Shown here in pieces: positions 56,530-64,000 of a stretch of 64,000 bases of DNA; within the stretch, counting starts at the first letter, position 1, and every line of letters starts with the position of its first letter. Position numbers and translations under genes: made by a program. This DNA comes from Diadophis punctatus similis (Eukaryota > Chordata > Lepidosauria > Squamata > Dipsadidae). Where the stretch lies: the NCBI GenBank assembly GCA_023053685.1, contig JALIGW010000040.1:1510781-1574780 (forward strand). Direction: 5' to 3'. Under the pieces are notes generated by a model. It searched no databases, was not told the origin of the DNA, and worked only from the letters and a program-made list of their open reading frames with translations.

Positions 56530-56878
56530 CCTAGGGACACAGTGGCTCAGTGGCTTAGACACTGAGTTTGTCAATCAGAAAGGTCGGCAGTTCGGTGGTT
56601 CGAATCCCTAGCGCCGTGTACCGGAGTGAGCTCCCGTTACTTGTCCCAGCTTCTGCCAACCTAGCAGTTCGAAAGCACGTAAAAAATGCAAGTAGAAAAA
56701 TAGGGACCACCTTTGGTGGGAAGGCAACAGTGTTCCGTGTGCCTTTGTCATGCCGGCCACATGACCACCGAGACGTCTTCGGACAGCGTTGGCTCTTCGG
56801 CTTTGAAACGGAGATGAGCACTGCCCCCTAGAGTCAGAACGACTACCATATATGTGGGAGGGGAACCTTTACCTTTAA
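56530..56878 (+). repeat. Sauria-type SINE, full length
   Basis: Head GGGACACAGTGGCTCAGTGG, B box GGTTCGAATCCC, body GGGACCACCTTTGGTGGG, tail GGGGAACCTTTACCTTTA. The tail matches Bov-B LINE 3' ends, by family knowledge. Confidence 0.9.
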
Positions 56879-57119
56879 TAAGAAAGCCTAAAATGTAGTT
56901 CAACCAAAAGTGGTTTATTCAATACTACATTTAAACAAACCATGGTTTGATCCTTACCATTCCGTCATCGTGGCTTGTTCTGATAATATATTACCCCCCC
57001 CTCCAGCAGCCCCTTTCCTTGAGACAGGCTCCTCCTTGATAAGTTGAAACAACAACAATGGCTCCTCCTCCTTTCTCCCCTTATTTTCCTTTCCTTTCTT
57101 TGACCCGCCTTCCTTTCCG

Positions 57120-57290
57120 CCCCTAGCAACAGGCGGACCCGATTTCTATTGGCTGCCCATACGTGAGCTCCGCCCTCTCATTGGCTACCCTGGCAAAGAA
57201 GGCGGGGCGGTATTGTACGTGTTGCCCCTCCCTCTCTCTTCTGCCTCAAAGTCGGGAATTGTCGGCCATTTTGTGCGAGAGTTTTGGGGT
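57120..57290 (+). promoter_or_regulatory. PNRC2: PNRC2 CpG promoter
   Basis: Two inverted CCAAT boxes (ATTGG at 57148-57152 and 57180-57184), no TATA box, and a YY1-type GGCCATTTTGTG (57265-57276) near the likely start site. Typical housekeeping promoter. Confidence 0.7.
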
Positions 57291-57349
57291 TGTGGAAATC
57301 GAGTGCAGCAGGAGCCGGAGGAGCGGAGCGGGTTCGGCTGCAGCTAAAG
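57255..57349 (+). other. PNRC2: PNRC2 leader exon 1 (non-coding)
   Basis: GC-rich leader ending CTAAAG|GTGAGG at 57349. The start site is approximate. No ATG lies before the donor. Confidence 0.65.
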
Positions 57350-60300
57350 GTGAGGTTGAGCAAGGGCCGGAGCTGTCCTTAGTAGCGCGGAAGGGGGGCG
57401 GGAGAAGGGGCAGGGGGGAGAAGACCAGCCAGATTGGGGGTGGGTGGGTGGAAGGGGTGTGCCGCCATGTTGTGGTGCCCCATTGAAAAGCCCAAGATGG
57501 GTGCCTCCCCCCCCAGTGTTTCAATGGGAGAGGATAAGAAAAGTGCTCCCCACTGGCAGGGGTCGGCCCTGCCTTTCTGTTTGTGGAGATAAACTCCCCT
57601 TCATAATAAAGTGTGTGTGTGTGTGTAGGGGGGAGGGTTAAAGCTCCCTTTCCCCAACTTGGCGCCCTTCAGAAGTTTCAACCCGCTCGTATAAACCTCA
57701 CGGCCGGCCTTTATGGGGGGGAGGGAGGCTGGATTGTGCCCGGTTGGGGGGCTGAAGGGAAGCGGGGGCCGAACTTGGAGCGTAGGGGTGGGTAAGCCTT
57801 CTAGAGCAGCCTTTAAACAAACGAAACACTGAAAATACTTGCAGTGGTTGTGGGCGCTTTTTGCTTACTTATCCCTCTCTTTCCAGAGTCCTCTCCCTAG
57901 TTCCCTATTTGGGGATTCAAGATCCCATCTCTTGAATAGCTTGGCAAGTTGCTTATTTGGCGAGTGAAAGGTGGTGAAATTCACTTTTTGGGGACTGCGG
58001 GGTAGGCGGCTGGTAAAGGCTTTGTTTGGTTTCCTTCTGGGGAGGATGTGGTTTTGGGAAATTCCCTCCCCAGTTGTGCGTTGTTTGGAAATCCCCTGTA
58101 TGGGTTGTGTTGTGTGGACGTGTCAGGATGAGAAATGGGATCTGAGGAAAGGAATGCTGATGGCAAACTCTTTCCTTGTTGGGAATGAATGGTTTTTACT
58201 AGTTGGGATAGAGGGTTAGCAATGGGGCAAAGCTGATGAAGTCTGATGAAACGGGTGTGCAATATTTACATTGGATTGTTTGCAGTGCAGATCAATTCAA
58301 GGGGGTGGGTTTCTGGGTGCGAGGACCGTCTTTCTTACAATGGTTTCTTTCTTGGCTGCTGATAAGACTTTTTTTTTTGAGTATGGCGAGTGATAATTAA
58401 CCAGTATAAATTGCCCTCTACCAGCCTATACCCTCCAGATGTCTTGTAGAACAATAGACTTAGTTTTGGCTAGTATGGCTAATGATAGTTGTGGACTAGT
58501 TTATCTGGGCACTGGCCTGAAGAAGGCAGGAATGGCCTTACACTTTAAATACCTAAAATACTTCCTAAGAACTTAACTTTGTTGTAAGGGTGTCCTTCAG
58601 GAATGTTTTATAAAGATTTTTTGGTTAGCTGTCGATGTCCTTGGCACAGGAATCAATTTTAAGATTGGCTCCTCTTGATATATAGCTGTGCAAAAATGCT
58701 TCTGGATGGTGCTATGCAAAACTTGCCATTCAGATAGAAACTTGTATAGGCAATGGAACAGTCCTGGTTATGAAAAAATTGCTCTCTGGGTGCTTTAATA
58801 GAGATGAATCGGCTAACAGAGAACAGAAACAATGCACTGGGCTTTTGCCAGCTCCATTCCTCCTTCCACTGTTGCTGCTGATGGAAGACTGCAATTCTGT
58901 ACATACTTTGGCTTAGTAGTTGTAAGAATCCAGATGAATGCAGTTAGTTTGTTTAAATATAAGGAAACATTTTCTGAAGATAAGATCTGTGCAACAGTGG
59001 AAAAGCTTACTCATGAAGGTTATGAGTTCTCCCATCTTTGAAAGTTTTAAGAGGCTGGACAGTCGCTTCTCATTGGTTTAAACAGATTGCTTATATAGTG
59101 TAAAGGGTTGGATTAGATGGGTTTTGTGATCTTCTCCTCTGTCATGCTTCTGATTCTGGGAATAGGCATGTGCAGAATTGGGCTTTTTGTACTTGTATGA
59201 TATTTTTGATATATGTTGGGTTGGACGGGTAATGCAATACTGTAGAAATATCGGATCAGGGTCTGGGGACTCCAACTGGATCCCTCCAAAGTGGGTTTGG
59301 GAGCCAAGTGTTTCCAGAGTAATTGCGTCTCTGATTCTGAATGGAATTGGATTCCTTTGTTTGAGAGATGGTTCATGCTCCTGCTTGAGCAACAAGTGGC
59401 AGCTCTGACTAGGAGAGGTTTTGTGCAATTAACATATTGTAGACTAGGTCTGGCCACTCCTGGATCAGGAGACTCTGCTTACAGACATTCAGGCCTAAGT
59501 TGCCTCCCACTTGGATTATTATAATGAAGTCTGCACAGTCCTGCCCTTGGAAAGCACCTGCCCATGCTCCAACAACCAAGGCAGTGATGAGTATATCTCA
59601 ATATTCTTGGGTGACCTCATTATGTGAGGAGTTGCACTGATTGCTGATTGGCTTTTGGATATAATTCATGATGCTAGTTTCACCTTTAGGATTCTGGACT
59701 ACCTTCTGCCTCAGTCATTTCCCTGTCTGTTCAGGTTAAAGAGTAAACTTTATTCAGACTCTATCTCAGACAGGGCCTTGGCATTTTCAATCACTGCTCT
59801 CATACTCTGGAATTCTGCTCCTTCTTTCTGGGTTTTAGAAGGTGGTTACAACTGGTTATTATTCTATCAATTATATGCTATTATTGATGATGTGAATTTG
59901 ATGGGCATGCTTTGGACATTGTCCATTCAGTACTGTATGTATTTGTAGGTTTAATTTCAATATTTTATATATTTGTAGGTTTATTATTTTTGAGGGTTTT
60001 TTTCTTGATTTAGTTACCTTTGTTTGCTGTTCAAAGCAGACCTTGAAATAAAACTAAAACTCAATATTTGATACAGGTAATAATGGTGAATTTGTATTTG
60101 ACATATCCTGTTCAATTTCTAGATACATATTAAGCTTATGAAGCCTTGTTGGTTATGGTACTCTGCTTTTAGAAATATTCTTGGTGCCATTTCCCCCAGA
60201 CTTATAAATGATGTACTTATACCATTTTCACATAAATTTATTTTAGTGATTTATCAATTTAATAATCTGCACCAATTTAGTTTATAAAAATAAACCACTT

Positions 60301-60514
60301 TTGATACCTTTTAAAATAGGGAGTGGTACAGTATTATAACATATCAATTTTTGTATTCAGATGGTGGTTATATTTTGTCTTTGCCAAATTATTGCTTATA
60401 AGGCACTTTTGTAAAAGCATAGCTCTGTAAACCAGTAAAATAAAAGTAACATTAAAAAAGCACCATTTGAAATTGGGAACTTTCTTTGATTTTCTACTTC
60501 AAATTTCATTTTAG
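57350..60514 (+). other. PNRC2: PNRC2 intron 1
   Basis: Contains decayed CR1 (about 58950-59125, AAGGAAACATTTTCTG and GGTTGGATTAGATGG) and a LINE ORF2 remnant (about 59655-60060, AFSITALILWNSAPSFW). The first 1.5 kb shows no repeat. Confidence 0.5.
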
Positions 60515-60720
60515 AGCTGGGACTTCTACCCTTGAAGCCCACGTGCTGAGAATCTGATGTTGGGCTCGGCTTCGTGGCTGAAAACGGCAAAGCAGCCCAT
60601 GAGAACTACCATCCATAGCCAAAAGAGATCCAATAAAAGTCAGCATCTTTTCTTTCAAGTCTGGCAGCAAGAAAGAGGACAGGAGGTGGACATTGTGGAA
60701 TCTGAAAACAGAACTGAAAG
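60515..60720 (+). other. PNRC2: PNRC2 leader exon 2, carrying an upstream ORF
   Basis: Acceptor TTCATTTTAG, donor GAAAG|GTAAAT. From ATG 60557 the exon is open to its last base (54 codons). If spliced to the coding exon at 61900 the frame closes one codon later. Confidence 0.65.
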
Positions 60721-61903
60721 GTAAATGGTAACCACATAAATTGTGTCCCTGGGAAACAAGGGTTCCTTTATATACTGTTGTTCTTTGGAAGACTTATTCC
60801 TTGTGTAGGAAGTAATGAAGTTAAGGAATCTGCCTTTTCCCTGGCAGCCCTTTTCCTATGGAACACCCATCCCCTTTCAAGTTTGGCAGGCCTCTACTTT
60901 CCTAGCCTTTCGAAAAGCACTCAAGACCTGGTTTTCCCCTAAGAGCTGAGATAGGGTGAGATGGATAAGAGGATTTATTGAGTATGTTGGAAACTTAACT
61001 TTGGTGCCAGGTTTTTAATGTCTGTGGTTTTAATAGATATATGTATTCTGCCCTTTATTGAGGTTGTTTTAATTGTTGAGTGGGAGCTACCCAGAGTTGA
61101 ATAAACATTTTAAATAAATAAACTGGTCCAAAGTTATGGTTTATTTTATACCTTAAAATCCAGTAAGTAGTTAAATACTAACTTCTTTGTCTTTTATCAG
61201 CCTATTAAAATATCTGATTGACTGTTTCTTTTGGTTTTATTCTGCATGGAAAATTGCAATATAAATTTGAGGAGACTTGAGTTTTAGTCCCAATGTTAGG
61301 CACAAAAGCCAGCCAGATGACCTAACAAATATTTAAAACGGCTGGTTTATTATACAGTGAAGGTGCACCTTTACTGAAATGGGAAGGTTGGTGGTATTAA
61401 AAAAAAAAATCAAGCCTGATGGAATGTTGTTTCAAAGATTGTTTTTTCAGAAAAGCTCTCTTAAGTGGCTTATTGTGCTATGTTTTCTAATCTGTTATGC
61501 TTTATTTAATAAAACCATGGTTGGAAAAAAAATCACAATTTACTGTGGTATGTGAAACAAGCCAGTGTACTATGGAATTCAATTTCATAGCAATCCTAAA
61601 CCTCCAGAGGTATTTGTGTTGAATAAATTGTGCTATTATCCAAAATATTGTTGAAACCATTTTTAAGCAAAATTTTGCTTATAACTAGATCAATATGGTA
61701 GCTCAAAACCCAGCCTGCGTGGAACCAGGATAATTTGAAGACTTAATTTGATTCTTGCCTTTGCAATCTGAATATACTCTGGCATTACCATTGTTTTTTT
61801 TTTTACAAAAGAATATTATGGTTACATCACATGCCATATTTTCTTAGATTTTCCCTGACATGTTTTGTCTTTTCTTGACTCTTCCCAATCCCTGGATAGG
61901 TGA
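60557..61903 (+). CDS. Upstream ORF of PNRC2 (55 codons, spliced)
   Basis: ATG at 60557-60559 opens [20 protein letters not shown], continues through basic [10 protein letters not shown] and [20 protein letters not shown], and crosses the junction 60720|61900 to end at TGA 61901-61903, 14 nt before the PNRC2 start. Its ATG context is weak (C at -3, T at +4), whereas the main ATG has A at -3 and G at +4, so leaky scanning could serve both. An in-frame TGA at 60533 precedes it. No domain recognised. It may only regulate translation or may make a microprotein; the exon itself is inferred from splice signals. Confidence 0.45.
60820..61130 (+). mobile_element. CR1/L2-type LINE 3' end
   Basis: TTTCCTATGGAACACCCATC, GAAAAGCACTCAAGACCTGG, and TACCCAGAGTTGAATAAAC then (AAATA)n. 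PNRC2 intron 2. Confidence 0.75.
61131..61899 (+). other. PNRC2: PNRC2 intron 2, remainder
   Basis: No repeat recognised. Ends at acceptor CCCTGGATAG. Confidence 0.5.
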
Positions 61904-61917
61904 CATTTAACTTGAAG

Positions 61918-62334
61918 ATGGGAGGTGGAGAAAGATTCAGTGTTCCATCTGTCCAGTCCAGAAATGCTACCAAGAGCCATCAACAACTGAATAATAGAAA
62001 AAAGAGTAAAGATCAGAATTCCCATATGAAGAAAATTCACAAGAAAGAGAGAGGACATGGCTGCAACCCATCATCTGTAGCATGGCAGGCCATGCACAAT
62101 GAAGGAAAAACCACAGTGCATTTCCAAACCAACCAGACTTGGAATCCAGCTTTATCCCACTCACTTTTCATGCCTCAAACCAACCAAAACTATGCTGGAG
62201 CAAAATTCAGTGAGCCGCCATCCCCAAGTGTTCTTCCTAAACCACCAAGCCACTGGGTAACTGTTTCATTTAACCCTGCTGATAAAGAAATCATGACTTT
62301 TCAACTTAAGACCTTACTGAAAGTACAGGCTTAA
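61918..62334 (+). CDS. PNRC2: PNRC2, proline-rich nuclear receptor coactivator 2
   Basis: 138 residues in one exon, start MGGGERF as in human PNRC2 (139 aa). PNRC2 links UPF1 and the decapping enzyme DCP1A in nonsense-mediated and glucocorticoid-receptor-mediated mRNA decay, and coactivates nuclear receptors; it works in P-bodies and nucleus. Seen here: a basic N-terminal half ([17 protein letters not shown]), the near-invariant [20 protein letters not shown] block (91-110, SH3-type/DCP1-binding proline motif), and [13 protein letters not shown] at the end with an LxxLL-like LKTLL (130-134). The frame runs up to a GTG at 61900, but the ATG at 61918 has strong context and family support. Confidence 0.97.
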   Translation: MGGGERFSVPSVQSRNATKSHQQLNNRKKSKDQNSHMKKIHKKERGHGCNPSSVAWQAMHNEGKTTVHFQTNQTWNPALSHSLFMPQTNQNYAGAKFSEPPSPSVLPKPPSHWVTVSFNPADKEIMTFQLKTLLKVQA

Positions 62335-63850
62335 GTTCCATAGAAAATGACACTTCATAGTTTCAGTTTGAATCCATTTTGGAGTCCAGAATTCAAACAA
62401 AAGCACAACATGCAGAACTAAGTCACCATGTTGGAAAGTAGTTGAATCGTGTATGATGGTGAAAAGTCACTCCTTGGAAGTACTTTTAATTAAATAGTTC
62501 ACTTTTGGGTGTTACTGTGCACTGTATCAATTTTTATGTGCTGCAGATGCATCGTTAAAATAATTTGATAGCCTAGCCCTAGACCAAATCTGTCATTGTT
62601 CTCTATACAAATTGATAGTTTTCATTCTCAGAAAAGTGTGCTTGACAGTATGTCTTTTGGGATGCAGTAATATAAGCCAAACAAATTTCTAACCACTGGC
62701 AATGTAATTGCAAAATATGATTATTTCCTATACTGTGAAATTCTGTAAGTATTCAAAATGAGATGTTTTTGAGCTCTTACCCAAAATTGTTGTAAAAATC
62801 AACTTAATTTCTTCAAGTAACTCATTTTTCTATCACTGAACTGATAGGTTGGGCAAGCAAATATCCATTCAAAGGCTTGGGACTTGAAATCCAAAATTTG
62901 GATTTGAAATGCCAATCTATATAAACCCTTGTTTAATTGCATGCCAATTATTTTCATTATTAATCTATAATTCTTATACAATCCTTACAATGCATTGAAA
63001 ATTGATACCCAAAAATGTGCCAACTTGAATGTTTGTAATGACTGGTACTGCCAAAAGCTTTTAGTATCTTTTTTTCTTCAGTGAATTTCATCTTTTTTTG
63101 ATACGCATTCTGTATGTTTTGCATCATTTCCTGAAACTGAACTACTAAGGCCAGTGTATAATAGGGTAATCTATTATGTGAACTTGTTTAAAGAATTTGA
63201 CAATTGTAAAAACATCTTTTACGGAGGGAAGGAAGAGCCATGTAAATAAATGTAAAACTTGTAGCATATGTAAATTTATTGTGGGCTTTCCTGCCAAAAA
63301 AAGAACTATTTTAGTACAAAACTGCTGAATGTAAACAAGTCCATGTTAAATACATGGCATGATTTTTATAAAAAAAATGCTAAAAAAACCCTTTAAAAGC
63401 ACATACCTATGCCATTGCACTTGAGTATCAGTGAAAGAATGTGCTCAGCCTGCGTCTGCTTAGATAAGAATTTGGATTTAACTTGGTAGAAAGTACAATT
63501 TTTAAAGTTAAAAATGTCTTTGAAGTTAAGGGCGCAGTCGTTTGTTTAATGAAGAGAAAAAAAATCTTAATTCAGTAAATGTTTATGCACTCTTTAGATT
63601 TCAGTCCTAATATACTTTGTTGAAAACTCCTTCATCCAAGTGTGTTTGGGACTGGCTTGTAAGGTTGCATTTCAGTGAAACCTCAATTCCTGCATATTAG
63701 AACTGTTGTGAACTCTGATGGTTGCTTTCATTTTGGATGTATAAAGTACTTTTAGCAGAGAAACAAAGTATTAGAAGTTCCAGTGTCCAAAATGCCAAAA
63801 CCCCATTTTGCATTTGTCAAGATATATAATAAAATGTTTTTACAAGTGTT
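62335..63850 (+). other. PNRC2: PNRC2 3' UTR
   Basis: AT-rich, no repeats recognised over 1.5 kb, which itself suggests constraint. Alternative AATAAA at 63245-63250. Confidence 0.7.
63828..63833 (+). terminator. PNRC2: PNRC2 poly(A) signal
   Basis: AATAAA followed within 30 nt by a GT-rich tract (AAGTGTTTGTTTTT). Best candidate for the main cleavage site. Confidence 0.7.
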
Positions 63851-63859
63851 TGTTTTTAA

Positions 63860-64000
63860 ACTATGTATTATATTGTAGCACTTTTCTTAGCTGTTTTATA
63901 TGCTGTCATTTGTTAAAAAGTATTTCATTATATACCATTATAATTATTATTTTTTGACTTGTGTCTGAACTCTTCTTAGAAGCAGCAACTTTAGAATTTG
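63860..64000. other. Downstream of PNRC2, unassigned
   Basis: In human the next gene is SRSF10, convergent with PNRC2. The last 140 bp are too short and AT-rich to tell whether they belong to its 3' UTR. Confidence 0.4.

Noticed and set aside
57100..57350. Bidirectional promoter shared by CNR2 and PNRC2
   Set aside because: The genes are head to head, but no minus-strand exon or donor is visible here; not supportable.
61900..61917. PNRC2 start six codons upstream
   Set aside because: That frame begins at GTG on the exon edge; the ATG at 61918 has strong context and matches the family.

Overview
This is a vertebrate nuclear window, almost certainly from a squamate reptile (a snake is plausible, not proven). 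Genes are split by GT-AG introns. The spaces between exons are full of families I associate with squamates: SINEs ending in a Bov-B-like CCTTTACCTTTA tail, SINEs with the GAGCCGAGGTGGCGCAGTGG head, CR1/L2-type LINE 3' ends, and many short hAT-like and TA-flanked inverted-repeat elements. Four protein genes are recognised in the order HMGCL(-), FUCA1(-), CNR2(-), PNRC2(+). From memory this is the block on human 1p36.11.

Layout. 1-14024: HMGCL, nine coding exons on the minus strand; only the last 13 codons (including the stop) lie off the left edge. Its CpG-rich promoter at about 14.0-14.1 kb holds two CACGTG boxes. 14.2-22.2 kb: intergenic, repeat-rich. 22241-40244: FUCA1, eight coding exons, complete (457 codons), promoter at 40.25-40.37 kb. 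A LINE and a GC-rich inverted-repeat element with two NRF1-type palindromes sit directly upstream. 45870-46880: CNR2 in a single coding exon (336 aa). 47-57 kb: intergenic or CNR2 5' intron, with MITEs, CR1 and a 142-bp AT microsatellite. 57.1-63.85 kb: PNRC2, with a CpG promoter, two non-coding leader exons, one coding exon (138 aa) and a long 3' UTR ending at an AATAAA.

The genes are neighbours by old synteny, not an operon. HMGCL is a mitochondrial leucine/ketone-body enzyme, FUCA1 a lysosomal fucosidase, CNR2 a Gi-coupled cannabinoid receptor, and PNRC2 an mRNA-decapping adaptor and nuclear-receptor coactivator.

Most worth checking: a 55-codon upstream ORF filling PNRC2 leader exon 2 and closing 14 nt before the main ATG; a GC-AG intron in HMGCL; paired NRF1-type palindromes inside a transposon next to the FUCA1 promoter; LTRs in opposite orientation on either side of FUCA1 exon 4; an LTR whose reading frame runs in frame from HMGCL exon 3; and several nested insertions whose target-site duplications give relative ages. 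Exon boundaries were set by hand from family knowledge plus splice signals. Repeat edges are exact where a target-site duplication is quoted and approximate otherwise. No clear new multi-gene system was found.
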